Shown piece after piece: positions 1 to 11,197 of a stretch of 64,000 nucleotides of DNA; the stretch's first letter is position 1, and every line of letters starts with the position of its first letter. Below the pieces are notes generated by a model. The model searched no databases and was not told the DNA's origin. It saw only the letters and a list, made by a program, of their open reading frames with translations. This DNA is from Hymenoscyphus infarciens. Its lineage: Eukaryota > Ascomycota > Leotiomycetes > Helotiales > Helotiaceae. The position numbers and the translations under genes were made by a program. Where the stretch lies: the NCBI GenBank assembly GCA_001414345.1, contig LLCB01000292.1, forward strand, positions 1-64,000. The letters run 5' to 3'.

Positions 1-780
1 TTATATATAAAGAAAGCTTTATTTAAGTTATAATATACTTTACTTTAGTAGTAGTACTACGAAACTCTAGAGTAGTACTACTAGAAATAGTCTTATTATA
101 TATAAATAGATATTTATATATAAAGAAGGCTTTATTTAAAATATAAAATACTTTACTTTAGTAGTAGTACTACGAAACCCTAGAGTAGTACTACTAGAAA
201 TACTCTTATTATATATAAATAGATATTTATATAAGAGGAAAGCTTTATTTAAGTTCTAATATACTTTACTTTAGTAGTAGTACTACGAAACTCTAGAGTA
301 GTACTACTAGAAATACTCTTATTATATATAAATAGATATTTATATATAAAGAAAGCTTTATTTATAATATAATATACTTTACTTTAGTAGTACTACTACG
401 AAACTCTAGAGTAGTTACTATTAGAAATAGCCTTATTTATATATAAAGAAAGCTTTATTTATAATATAATATACTTTATATTAGTAGTACTACTAGAAAT
501 ACTCTTATTATATATAAAAAGTTATTTATATATAAAGAAAGCTTTATTTAAGTTCTAATATACTTTGCTTTAGTAGTAGTACTATAAAACTTTAGAGTAG
601 TACTACTAGAAATACTCTTATTATATATAAATAGATATTTATATATAGAAAAAGATATAATATACTTTACTTTAGTAGTTAAACTACAATTATCTAAAAT
701 ATTAGTACTAGAAATACTTTTATTAGTTTTCAATTTATATAGTATATAAAGCTAAGATTTTAGTTAAATTATAGTACTAT
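1..780. repeat. AT-rich tandem array, unit about 90-115 bp, with an inverted repeat in each unit
   Basis: About seven head-to-tail units begin near 1, 114, 228, 340, 436, 525 and 640, each marked by TATATATAAAGAAAGCTTTA and followed by a block rich in TAGTAGTACTAC. Within most units AGTAGTACTAC and GTAGTACTACT flank the short spacer GAAACTCTAGA, so each unit can fold into a hairpin. The fifth unit is shortened and the last decays from about 640 to 780. Base composition changes abruptly near 795, where ordinary GC content starts. The array is cut by the window edge, so its full length is unknown. No coding potential is seen. It could be a minisatellite in heterochromatin or a multiplied RIP-mutated mobile-element end. 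Confidence 0.85.
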
Positions 781-1510
781 TAGTATCTAGACTTAAAATG
801 TAGAGAATACGTCTCCTGTCTTTTGGAGTACGCCGCGTATGCGTCAGGTGACTAAGTAGCTGTCTATACAGCCCCCGGTTCTGCGGCGAGTCCTACGGCA
901 GGGGTTCCGGCCCTGTTATGCCTTGTCCGCGACTTATGACGTGGCCTAACAAAGCCTACAAGGGAAAGTAGGACACATGCCAGAGGAGACCCTCAGTATC
1001 TCGCAAACAACCCCGCGACCAGAAGTATCTCAGACCTCGAGATGGTCACGTTTGCAAAAGTGAGGCTATTGGATGCCACTGCTTATACCAACGTGCTTGA
1101 TATTACTGGTGCTCATGTCATCGGGGGAATTTTGGGAGGAGGCGAGAGCCCGGGGAGGAATGGTGGTGTTGTCGCACATGTTCATGTGAATCATGGCTGC
1201 GTGGTTGGAGTTCCCTCTCATATGCGGAAATCTTATCCTGGGGATACTGAAGCGTGACAGCCCCATGGGAGCAGGAGCAGGAGCAGGAGCTGAAGATTCG
1301 TACCTACCTAGGTACCAACCTACCTACCTTAGGTTTTGATTCTCGACCCTGAATCGCCCTTTCCTCTTTTACGCATTCCTCTCTCTCACTTCAAAGTTTC
1401 CTGTCGTGCAAATTTACCGCCGTCAAAGCCCCGCGAATCGGTTTTCATCCATGTTCTGGCGCTCTGCTTGTCCTTTTGTTCCCAAGCGACCGAAAGGTCC
1501 AGAAGTCGCG
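781..1510. other. Intergenic stretch upstream of the dehydrogenase gene
   Basis: Normal GC content, in contrast with the array to its left. The open frames here are short and overlap on both strands, and I recognise no product. Short simple repeats occur at 1267-1290 (GGAGCA units) and 1300-1333 (CTACCTA/CCTAGG units). The last 150 bases are the probable promoter and 5' leader of the downstream gene. An in-frame ATG also exists at 1451. Confidence 0.5.
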
Positions 1511-3610
1511 ATGTCGAAAATGGAGGAAATCCAGCTTCCGCTCGCGGCGTGTGCAGTTGAACCGGATTTCGATTTGAGTACTGCTCCTACGACTCCGGAT
1601 GGGAGTTTGACTTTTAGTCCTGTTTTGCAGGCGCGGAAATTGAGGGATGCGCTTGATGAGTCCAGACCAAAGAGCAAGAGTTCGAACGAAGTTTCAGACG
1701 GCGCTTTAAATTCAGAGGAATGCCAGGTGAAGAATGTTTGTTGTATTGGTGCTGGTTATGTTGGTGAGTTAATTCTGGGGACTTGAGCGGTGTTTTTAGA
1801 AGGATGGAGCTTTTGCTGACTTTTGGTCATCACAGGTGGTCCAACCGCTGCGATGATTGCTCTCCAAAATCCGCATTTGAAAGTCACGGTTGTGGATAGA
1901 GATCCGGTTCGTATCAAGCAGTGGAATTCCAAACATCTACCAATCCACGAACCAGGACTCGAGAATATAATACGCGTAACAAGGGACGGTACAAAGTCCT
2001 TCTCCATCTCCAACTCACCACTCCCCAATATCCACTCCCCCAAATTCAAAAATCGAGAAACTCGAGAAGAAACTACAATCCCTGCCCGCTCACCAAATCT
2101 CATCTTCTCTACTGAAGTTGCAAGAAATATAAGTGAAGCAGATATCATATTCATCTCTGTCAACACACCAACGAAGAGATCCGGAATCGGTGCTGGGAAG
2201 GCGACAGATATGACAGCCGTAGAAGCAGTCACCAGAGAAATTGCCATACACGCGAAAGACGGAGCGATAATCGTAGAGAAAAGTACTGTTCCATGTCGGA
2301 CAGCAGATATGATACGATCAATAGTGCGTTTTTCCCCCTTTCAATTCCTCCTTCCCAGACTAACAACCACAAAGCTCAAATCACACCGTCCCAATCAAAA
2401 CTTCGAAATCCTCTCCAACCCCGAGTTCCTCTCAGAAGGAACCTCAATCTCCAACCTTCTTCACCCCTCCCGAATCCTCATAGGCAGTACCCCCACACCC
2501 TCCGGTCACCGCGCAGCCTCCCTCCTCTCCTCCATGTACTCATCATGGATTCCACAAGACAAAATAATAACAACAAACACCTACTCTTCCGAGCTCTCAA
2601 AGCTCGTCTCCAACGCCTTCCTCGCGCAAAGAATCAGCTCCATAAACTCCATCTCCTTACTCTGCGAGAAAACAGGCGCCTCCATTTCCGAAGTTAGTAA
2701 GAGTGTTGGCATGGATCCTAGGATTGGAGCCGGGTTTTTGAAGGCGGGTGTGGGTTTTGGGGGGAGTTGTTTTGGGAAGGATCTGAGGAGTTTGATTTAT
2801 ATTTCTGAGAACTTGGGACTTCCTGAGGTGGGCGAGTATTGGGGACAAGTGCTTGCTATGAATGAGTTTCAGAAGGGAAGGTTTGTGAGGAGGGTTGTGG
2901 GGTGTTTGAATGGATCTTTGAGGGGGAAACGTGTTGCGGTGCTGGGAGTTGCTTTCAAGGGGGAAACGAGGGATATGAGGGAGTCTCCTAGTTGGGAGGT
3001 TCTGGAGATGTTGGTACAAGAGGAGCCTGGCGCTATTACGGTTTGGGATCCGATGTGTGAGGTTGAGGATGTGAGAGCGGAGATTAGGAAGGTGCTTGGG
3101 GAGAGTGTGTTGAAAGGGAGTGGGGGGAGAGTTGAAGTAGTGGGGGATGTTTATGAAGCTACGAGGGAGTGTGATGCGGTACTTGTTATGGTTGATTCTC
3201 CCGAGCTTCGACTTTCGGGAAGCGGAGAGGCAAGTACTCAGTGGAGGAGAGAGAAAGAGGTTCTTGATCCGAGACCCTTCCGCAGTCTCGAACCCACCGA
3301 GTCAGAACTTTTGGCTCTTCACGATTTTTTCGTCTCGAACGACAACGACAACGACCCGATGAATAGGTTTGTGGAAGAACCTGAATGCGACGAAGGTTGT
3401 GAAGCTTGCTTGAATGAAGCGAAGAAGAACGGAGAGAGAAGGAATAGAGGAGAGAAATTAGACTGGGCTAGAATCATCTATCATCTGAGACAGCCGAAAT
3501 GGGTCTTTGACGGAAGAGGAATCTTAAATCAGGGTGAGATTGAGAGGCTTGGGGGAAGGTTAGAAGTTATCGGTGAGGTGGGCTGGGAGGGGAGGGAAAG
3601 CAATAGGTAG
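1511..3610 (+). CDS. UDP-glucose/nucleotide-sugar 6-dehydrogenase family protein
   Basis: Predicted to oxidise UDP-glucose (or a related nucleotide sugar) to the uronate with two NAD+, in the cytosol. Proposed exons are 1511-1763, 1836-2323 and 2375-3610, giving 658 residues. Intron 1 (GTGAGT...CACAG) joins GAGYVG to GPTAA and restores the NAD-binding Rossmann motif near residue 80. Intron 2 is only 51 nt and in frame; removing it gives a normal spacing before ILSNPEFLSEG. The catalytic cysteine lies in GVGFGGSCFGKDL. The C-terminal UDP-binding domain ends in the family-like FDGRGILNQ. The protein is longer than the usual 460-500 residues because of an N-terminal extension of about 75 residues and an acidic, Cys-containing insert near the C-terminus. 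ATG 1511 is preferred on context; ATG 1451 would add 20 residues. The substrate is inferred from family only. Confidence 0.9.
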
Positions 3611-4678
3611 ATTTCCTTGTGGTGTCGAGATATTTTGGTAGAAGCGAATTCTGGAGATTTTGATGAAGGAAAGATGAGAATGGGAGTTGGGAGTTATGTA
3701 ATGGTCAGATGGTAGACTTTTGGGAGACGTACGTATATATCCAATTTCTGTTTTGTTTTTTCCTTCTATTTTTCATTGCAGGAGCAGGATGTTGATGAGA
3801 CAATGTGGAGCTTAGACTAGAGAATTAATTGTTGATTTGTTGATTTGTTTTCCATTCTCGAAGAATGCTTTATCTATAGAAAGTTATATCTTTATTCGTG
3901 AAATTAGTTTAACTTAAGTGTGAATTAAGTTTTAAAGATTATAAGAAATTGAAAATACTTCGTTGCTTTAACTGACTTAAATATAAGAGCGTCTTATATA
4001 TACTAAAAGCTAGAATCAACTAAATTGTAAATTATAAATCGTAGAATATAAAGAGAGGTGAAAATATATTAAACCTATTAGCTAAATTAACTTAAACTTA
4101 CTATCTCTCTCTACTACTCTATCTTCTCTCTTATTCTTATACTCTAATAGACTAGCTTCTTCTCTCTTTTCTTTCTTCTTTCTCTTAACTCTTTCTTACT
4201 TCTCTTTAAGAAGTAGAAGAAAGAGAAGGCTAAAGGTAGAGAAATATATTTACTTCTTACTTATCCTAGCTCTTGTCTAAAGAGGTAGAAGAGTAATATT
4301 CTAACATAACCTTTAATTATCTACTAGCCGCTGCCTCGCTGCCCTGCTACTCTACTACTCTACTACCCTACTACTCTCTTTTCTCTCTCTATCTACTTTT
4401 CTTCTTCTTCTTCTTCTTCTATACTCTATAAGAGTATATAAGAGTAATAAAAACAAGAGGCAAGTAATAGTAAGAGTAGAGTAGTAAAGGTATAATAACA
4501 AGATAGCTTATAATACCTAGATATAAAAGTAAGAGTAAGTAGAAAATAATATAAGATTCTTACTCTATTTCCTATCTTAAAAAGTAAGACTTTATAATTT
4601 ATAATCTATAATCTATAATTTATAATTTAGTTATTTCTAACTTTTAGTATATATAAGATACTATACTTATATAAATAT
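3611..4678. other. AT-rich, gene-free RIP-type DNA with simple repeats
   Basis: After the dehydrogenase 3' region the sequence becomes very AT-rich from about 3885, dominated by TA with few CA/TG dinucleotides, as expected after RIP. It contains CTT and CT microsatellite tracts near 4085-4160 and 4385-4425 and a run of TATAAT-type repeats near 4580-4630. No open frame or recognisable domain remains. One copy of a 65-bp direct repeat starts it. Confidence 0.7.
3884..3951. repeat. Direct repeat, copy 1 of 2
   Basis: The segment reading TTCGTGAAATTAGTTTAACT and onwards to AAGATTATAAGA recurs at 5206-5270 with only two or three differences over about 65 bp. The two copies are about 1.3 kb apart in the same orientation and bracket AT-rich DNA containing an inverted-repeat element. 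They may be terminal repeats of a degraded element or two copies of one short family. Confidence 0.7.
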
Positions 4679-5200
4679 AATAAGTTATAAGTTAAGCTTG
4701 AATTTGCCTACTTTTTTTATAATCCGAGCTTTTTTTTATTAAGAATTTCTCTCTCTTTTCTTTAGAAGATAGAAAATAAAAGTACTTTAAAAGAGACGAG
4801 ACCTAGCTAGAAAGAAGTACTATATCTAACTATCTCTCTTCTATATTACTTTTTACTTTAAAGTAAGTATAACAAAGTAAACTAAAAGAGAAATAATTCT
4901 TAAAAAAACCTCTTTTTTTAAAAAAAAATTCACTACCTCTATAAGGTCTTAGCGCTACCTCGATAAGGCCTTCTAAAAAGTAGAATATAAATATAAACTT
5001 CTATTTTATATATAAAAAGTTTATAGAGTAATAGAGGATATATAGAGCGCTTATTTTCTATTATCTAGAGTATACTAAGATATAGTATTATTAAGTAAAG
5101 AGTAAAATAAGATAGTAGAGAGGGGAAAAGTAGAGATTTTTTCAAAAACGCTCGGATTACAAAAAAACGTTAAAATTCAAGCTTAATTCGCAACTGACTA
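4679..5200. mobile_element. RIP-degraded element with about 50-bp terminal inverted repeats (MITE-like)
   Basis: The left end (4683-4735) reads AGTTATAAGTTAAGCTTGAA, and further in AATCCGAGC. The right end (5143-5198) is its reverse complement with scattered differences (AGTTGCGAATTAAGCTTGAA and AATCCGAGC on the minus strand). Most differences are G/C to A/T, consistent with RIP. The 520-bp length and lack of any open frame fit a non-autonomous DNA transposon. TA dinucleotides lie beside both ends but the exact target duplication cannot be fixed. Superfamily unassigned; a Tc1/mariner or pogo type is only a guess. Confidence 0.65.
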
Positions 5201-5205
5201 TATAA

Positions 5206-5270
5206 AAAGTGATATCTTTGTTCGTGAAATTAGTTTAACTTAAGTGTAAATTAAGTTTTAAAGATTATAA
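5206..5270. repeat. Direct repeat, copy 2 of 2
   Basis: Near-identical partner of 3884-3951, starting immediately right of the inverted-repeat element. It keeps the same orientation and the same core (AGTTTAACTTAAGTGTAAAT). Confidence 0.7.
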
Positions 5271-6048
5271 GATTCTAAAATAACTCTACTAACTTTATTC
5301 CTTTATCTAACTTAGATATTTAACTTATATAGTTGTTTACGAAATAAGCTAGCTTAAGAAACTTATCTCTTCTAAATAAATTAGATAATAATATTTTATA
5401 AACTAATATCTATTAAGAATGATGATTTGATTTAATATACGACTTATATAGATAGATCGAAAATAATCGAAATCATTTTCTTCTCTTTAGAGAAAAAAAT
5501 TTAAAATATATAAAGTGACATCGGACGAAAGAAAGAATGAAAGTAGTAGAAACTTCAAAGTTTTTTTTACCTATCTCAACTCAAGTTTTGAATCTAATTT
5601 AACTCACTTAAACGAAACATTGAATCTCTGGGAACGAACACCTGATGAATCGATCAATTTGAATTATTATCTCCTAGTGTTTGTACATTTCAACGCTCCA
5701 ATCGTTGTATCATTCCTTTCATCTCGCTCTCAATTCCTATGTTCCTGTATCTGTATAGCTACATATAACAAAGGCCAGAGATACGGTTCCCATACCCATA
5801 TCAACAAAGAAGACATCTGTAAAAAAACAACCTTTGACTGACAACCTCGTGGCAATATACCACGATACTTGAAGAAACATTCGACAAAACTCCGTACAAC
5901 CCCCCCCCCCCCCCCCCCCCCCCCCTTTGGGAACGGCAACAATCAGAGCAAAAATAATCACTACACATGTTCTTTCTCAAAACTCGTTCAACAACATGCC
6001 CTTCCCACTTTACTTGGAAAGGGAGTAAGAGCTTGAGTTGCCTTTTAT
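5271..6048. other. AT-rich tail and gene-free stretch with a 26-nt poly-C run
   Basis: AT-rich until about 5500, then ordinary composition. Positions 5900-5925 are an uninterrupted run of 26 C. Open frames crossing this run give only glycine or proline tracts and are not credible genes. The part next to 6049 is the probable 3' UTR of the zinc-finger gene. No other feature is recognised. Confidence 0.6.
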
Positions 6049-7853
6049 TCATCCCGATTCCGTAGTGCCAAACTTACCGCTGCCACCGAGGCTGAACCTC
6101 TCGAATCCCGCCGCCAATTCATCAAAAGCATTCATGAAATCAGGAACATCTGTAGAAGCAGAATAGAAGGAGGACCTAGGTATGGTTGACTCGGAGTGTG
6201 ATGTTCTCGCAGCAGATGACAAGCTATTTCCGTGGAGATCAGCAGGTGCGACCAATTCCTTTAACATTGTCTGAAATAGGACAAACGGATTCTTGTTGGC
6301 GGTCATCGGAGTAGAGGGGACTTTCGCAGGTGGGGGAGTAGGCGCTTCGCTTCTAGTTGATGGTTAGCACGCAAGTGATAAACACAGGAAGAGATATATT
6401 CTTACCCAAGGTCTGATGAAGTACCAGCAGTAGAGCTAGTAGCTTCCTCTCTAGCATCATAGAATGTGCCTTCATCGCTATGTGTGTCCTGTGTCTGCTC
6501 GACCATCATGCTCTCGTGGAGTACTGTGTGGCCTTCCAAGCCCTCCTCGGAATCGAACCATCCACCACAACTTTCGGCTTCACATCGAAATTTGCGGACG
6601 GAAAGCTTTTCAATACTAGAAAGAAGCTTTGGACATTCCTCGCAGCTGTGTTGGTGACTTGTGGAATGGTTGTCCAGGCCTTCCGGTGTAAGGAATTGTG
6701 CATCGCAACCATTGGCGTCACAGGAGAACCAATGGCTCGAATCTCTATGCTTGAGAAGGTGCTCAATACTTGGGAAGTACTTCTTGCACCTATCACATTT
6801 GTGACGGTGGCTTGTGCGTGAATGTAAACTAAGGGTTTCTGGAGTGTCGAAAAGTGCACTGCAACCTTCGTGATCACATCGAAACATATGGTCCTTATCT
6901 CTATGTGCAAGAAGTATCTCTGTACTCTTGAAGGAAACTCCGCACTTATCGCATGCCAAATTGTGACTTGTGCTCAGCAAATGGCTCTTCCGGTCTTCAG
7001 AAGAACCGAAACTAGCGCCGCATCCTTCTTGATAGCATAAGTATTGATGAGCCCAGTCCCTGTGTTTGAAAAGTGCTTCCATATCCGGAAAATGTGAGGT
7101 GCATTTGTCACATTGGTGTTGGTGAAGATGGCGTAAGTGAGTACTGAGTTCTTCTATATTGTCGAAATGGGCATTGCAGTTGGCAGCAGTGCATCGAAAC
7201 TGGTGTTGGGCCTCTCGGTGGGCGAAAAGAAGGTCAGCAGATGCAAAGACTTCGCTGCATTTGACACAAGTGCGCTGATGTATCTTGAAAATGTGCAGGT
7301 CGCGGGCTTCGACAGACGTGAACTTTGCGCCGCAAAACACGGTGTTGCAAGCAATCAGTTGTTGAGGTGCCTCGACTGCGCGGGGCGGTGGTATTGCCTG
7401 GACAGCAGTATGGACAGCAGTATGGACAGCAGTATGGACAGCAGTATGAACAGTCGATTGAATCATCTTCGCGATAGAAGCTACGGATGGGCCGGCAACG
7501 GTTCGTGGGGCTTGTCTGACTAGCGCTTGAGATGTGTGGCTGTCCCTTGTATGTTGGTCGATGGCCTCTTTGGAACTACAGACTCTGTCGCAGTATCTGC
7601 ATTCCCAGGTGTGCCACTTTGTTGTGTGGTGGTTAAGGGACTCTTCAGAGCTGCAGATTCTATCACAGTAGCTGCATTCCCAGGTGTGACTGTCTCTGGT
7701 GTGCTGGTTGATGGCATCTTGAGAATTGCAGACTCTACTGCAGTATTTGCAATTCCAGTGCCCGAGGGCACTGTCGTGCTGGTCAAGTGCTTGTTGGGAA
7801 TTGAAGCCTTTTTCGCATTCTCTGCACCAGTGCGGAAAATCGCGGTAAGACAT
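6049..7853 (-). CDS. C2H2 multi-zinc-finger protein
   Basis: Two exons, 7853-6406 and 6352-6049, joined over a 53-nt intron (GTAAGA, GCTAAC branch, CTAG acceptor) give 583 residues. The N-terminal third has four tightly packed C2H2-type units of the form C-x2-C-x12-H-x4-H (for example CKYCSRVCNSQDAINQH). A low-complexity linker with HTAV repeats follows, then about nine further fingers in which C-x4-C and C-x2-C units alternate. The second exon is Ser/Pro-rich. Repeated fingers indicate nucleic-acid binding and likely nuclear action, but the target cannot be told. The 12-bp repeat behind HTAV suggests recent expansion. ATG 7853 is the first in frame and places a finger at once (WCREC). Confidence 0.85.
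7399..7450 (-). repeat. 12-bp coding minisatellite in the zinc-finger gene
   Basis: About four copies of a 12-bp unit (plus strand ATGGACAGCAGT) encode the HTAV tetrapeptide repeats in the linker between the two finger blocks. The unit is a multiple of three, so copy-number change would keep the frame. Confidence 0.8.
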
Positions 7854-10492
7854 TGTGCTGGCAACAGAAAGTCAGCAGGAAGCATGTGGAGGGAGGTATG
7901 TGATGAAGAAAGGCGGCGGTAGATACCCGTTAGATCGACCGTGAAGTTAACAATGCGACTTGACCGGGCAAGACGATGGATGCGGTGGACGAGATCGCAT
8001 CGATCTTGGGAGACGGCGTGGAGTTGAAGTGCTGACTTCTTTGACTCCAAAGACGAATCGTCGGAGGCCAGAGGGTGTTGAGAGGAGGAAGACGGGTTGA
8101 GGAAGACTTAGATTGGAGAGTTGAGGTTGTAGGAAAAAACAGGACGAGGAGGAAGTGCGACTGGCGAGGTGCGATGGTCGCGTGTTGTTCAAAGAAGCGA
8201 TGGCCTCTTGCCCTCCAAAATGCAATCCAGCAGTCTAGGTACCAGTATCCATCCGGAAAACATCTGATGAAAAGAATTATTCTAAAAAGCTATGACAATT
8301 GAACTTGGTAAAGTGACTTGGGAGATTAACATTATCAATTATCCCCTAAATTTTCTCGCAAGTCTGATCTTTTTATTCAATTGTTCTGAGCATTTAGAAT
8401 AGTGATTTTTTGGCAGATATACTTAGAAGGGCTGGAAAGGTAGATGATTGGAAATAGATGAGGGAAAACGTAGGCAAAGAAAAGCCGTCAAAGGTTGAAG
8501 GTGACCTCAAGTCGCGGAGCAGGTAGCCGTTAAGCGAGGGAAAGAGGTCTATCGCTCCTTCCCTTTCAAAAGCCTGCGAGTACTTACCTTACGCTCCGAA
8601 GTCGAAAGTACATCAACTTACTGAGATCGAAAGGTACCTTCTTGAACCCAATTTTTAAAAAGGGCTGGTTTTCGAATGTAGAGCAGTTTCTCGAGCTGGC
8701 CGATCTCAACGCCAACCTTCGACACTTCTACCATCCACAATTTACTTCAACATCATTCAATCGCTTGCATATAAATCTGTGCGCAAGGATAGCATGTTCA
8801 AGTCTATACCATCTCTGGCCTGCTAGACACACCCAAAATCAAGGTCTTTGGTGTACAATATTCAAGTCCAAGCAAGCGACAGCCCGCCCGAAGAATGGGC
8901 TTAGAGTTCAGCTGACATTGAAAATGAAATTTTTGCTCCAAAAACCTCGGATTCAGAAATCGAATCGGCCGAAATGGCCTTCGAGAGCGGCTGAGAAAAT
9001 ATAGCCAGAGGAAGGTGAAGAGACTTGGCCAGTTGGGGTGGGATGACCAGCTCGTTCTGGCAACCTTGGTATATAGGTACCAGATGAACTCTATTCTCTC
9101 TGCCAACTATCAGCATTTTGAATCGCAATCAAGTTGTCTCTTTGGAAAGAAGTGAGGGACTAGATCCCCAGAAGACAAACAGGTGGTTGATTTCGTCGTT
9201 GCTTCCTCCTACTCAACTTTCGACGACACACCCAGGCAGGAGCTGGTCTTGAGGAAGGAACCACCTGCAACGCAATTGACAAGAGATAGGGCCTGCACAA
9301 CGTCCACGGAATTGAGAATGACTACGAACCTGAGAGGACAATTGTCCATTGTGAAAACGTGCCTGTCTTGGGCGCCGCTGAGCAAATCTAGCTCTATCAG
9401 TTCCCATCTAGCGATGGAATCAACATAGCCTGCTCTAAGATGGAATTGAGAACTGAAGGCTGTTGTGTCACAGAGTTGTCAAACAGCATCTTTCTCCTCA
9501 ATCTGCGGAAGAGGGTGAGGTGCGGGGGTATCACCTGATTGGTATTGCTAGCCCCTTTTACGGCTGATCTTCGGCTTCACTCCCATTCTTAGTTTGATAA
9601 CAACAACAGTCTGCCAATGCCATTAGACATTCATTGGAAAGGGGACTTTTGGTCTCAGGACACTACCAGTAAGAAACTCTGCCTTCAACAAACCTCAGAC
9701 TCTGTGGATTCTAATGTGCGAATAGAATAGCGGAGACAAGGGCAGGGTAAACAGTGATTCGAGTCCCGTACCAGGTTATTTGAGGGGCGGCTGCGAGCAC
9801 CTCTCTGATATCTGGGGAGCGGAAAACGGATAACTGACGCCTATCTCAGGAGAGTGACAACTCTATCGGCGTGATGTCTTCTTGAAGGGGAACGCGAAGC
9901 ATCCTGCCTGGAACCCGAAACCTCGAGTACCCTTTATACATCATCCGCGGCTACCAAAGCAATCCAAGATCCATCGAGCGGATTACTAGAACGAACATAT
10001 CGTGGGGCGATTACGCGAAGAAAGGTCTTGGATGATTGTGGTCTGGGCGTGGGGTCTCGTACTTGGGAACTGCCAAACGGTCGAAATATCGCAACAGCAA
10101 CAGCTGTGGCAAGATGGGAACACAAATACCAGTAGATGGATTGGTAAGGAAATTAGCATGTTAACGGGCCAAAGTTCACCCGGGCAGACATGAGAGTTGC
10201 ATGGCGGGGCTTCTCTTGAGTTCTCTATCTGAGATTCGGCTTGGAAGATTGGGGGTTATATAGGTAGGTGGACTGTTAGATGAGTGGTATTCATATTGGT
10301 GTGTTACAGTCGTTGCCCGAGATCGACTCATGGTCGCTTTTGATTTACACTGAGCTCCAAGCGGAAATTCGCAATGTTCAAGGGTCCAACCTTTGAGGTT
10401 TGCAGCAAGAGAATATGATTCAACGGGATTCCAATTCCTTTTTTTACTACTTGCTCAAGCTTGTCTTCTTTTGATAAACTTGGATTCTCGAT
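7854..10492. other. 2.6-kb stretch without a recognisable gene
   Basis: Base composition is ordinary (not RIP-like), yet all open frames are short (under 125 codons), mostly lack ATG, and match no family I recognise. Stretches around 9180-9430 and 9900-10130 look faintly coding in one frame but are broken by stops, and may be decayed gene pieces. The first 200 bases upstream of 7853 should hold the zinc-finger promoter. No tRNA fold was found. Confidence 0.4.
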
Positions 10493-11197
10493 TTAACCCT
10501 CCACTTTCTTAATCCCCGCATCATCCGATACCAGATTCGCAGCATTAAAATCATCAGACGTCGGCAATTCAATATGAATATTCGAAGCCGTAGCCATCCC
10601 CATCTCCACACTCTCAGCCTCCAACTCCAAAACATGACCTCCAGCTTTCCTATCCTCACTGATAAAATGCAAATGCTCTCCCGCAACCGAGAATCCTTGC
10701 CACGACTTCGGAGACCTAAACCCCACAATCGTCGCCTCAACATCCTCATAACTAGCAATAAACTGCTTATCCCCCAATTCCGAAAGCGGCTGTCCCTTAT
10801 ACTCCTGCCCCTTCACAGTCCTCGCCTTGATCCTCTTAAAGCGTCCCTTAATCCTATAGCTCAGAAACAAATTCGTGGAATTCTTGTTGAAGGCTTCTAA
10901 TTCTCTATCGATTGCTTCTTTATTCTCCAACTTGACGGTCTTGGTGAGTTGAGGAACGAAGTTTGTGGTTACGCCAAAGGGAATTTGGTCGGAGGGGGAA
11001 GCTTCTCGGACTCGTCCTTCGGATTGGAGTTGGTAGACGGTCCCGTCTAAGGAGAGGAGTTCGCCGTCCATTCGCACGAAGGTTCCTAGGCCTTGGTTTC
11101 CTTTTGTGAGGAATTTGGAGACGGGGATGCCGGTTTCGCTTACGCCGGACATTAGGGCGTTGACGAGGGAGTATTGGTAGATGTGGTTGTCCTCCAT
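10493..11197 (-). CDS. Alpha-acetolactate decarboxylase
   Basis: Converts 2-acetolactate to (R)-acetoin and CO2. The single-exon product is 234 residues, a normal family length. Family hallmarks are the N-terminal IYQYSLVNALMSGV, the central GEHLHFISEDRKAGGH with H175, H177 and H188 at the spacing of the three zinc-binding histidines, and GFRSPKSWQGF just before it. The start is set at ATG 11197; an open frame extends 42 codons further up but begins without ATG and lacks homology. It is divergent to acetolactate synthase, separated by 687 bp, so the two probably share control and form an acetoin pathway. No signal peptide, hence cytosolic. It is intronless, unlike most neighbours. The family is best known from bacteria, so ancient transfer is possible but not shown here. 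Confidence 0.93.
   Translation of the reverse strand: MEDNHIYQYSLVNALMSGVSETGIPVSKFLTKGNQGLGTFVRMDGELLSLDGTVYQLQSEGRVREASPSDQIPFGVTTNFVPQLTKTVKLENKEAIDRELEAFNKNSTNLFLSYRIKGRFKRIKARTVKGQEYKGQPLSELGDKQFIASYEDVEATIVGFRSPKSWQGFSVAGEHLHFISEDRKAGGHVLELEAESVEMGMATASNIHIELPTSDDFNAANLVSDDAGIKKVEG

Noticed and set aside
1..780. CRISPR array
   Set aside because: The genome is eukaryotic, and the units repeat along their full length without distinct spacers.
5515..5841. Open frame of 108 codons on the plus strand in the AT-rich flank
   Set aside because: It begins without ATG, has no family features and lies in decaying AT-rich sequence.
5730..5961. Gly-rich open frames on the minus strand
   Set aside because: The glycine tracts only reflect the 26-C run read in three frames.
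9183..9428. Possible small gene of 81 codons
   Set aside because: No ATG start, no splice context that extends it, and no recognisable similarity; at most a decayed piece.
9745..9790. GATTCGAGTCCCG resembling a tRNA T-arm
   Set aside because: The stem does not pair and no acceptor, D or anticodon arm is found around it.
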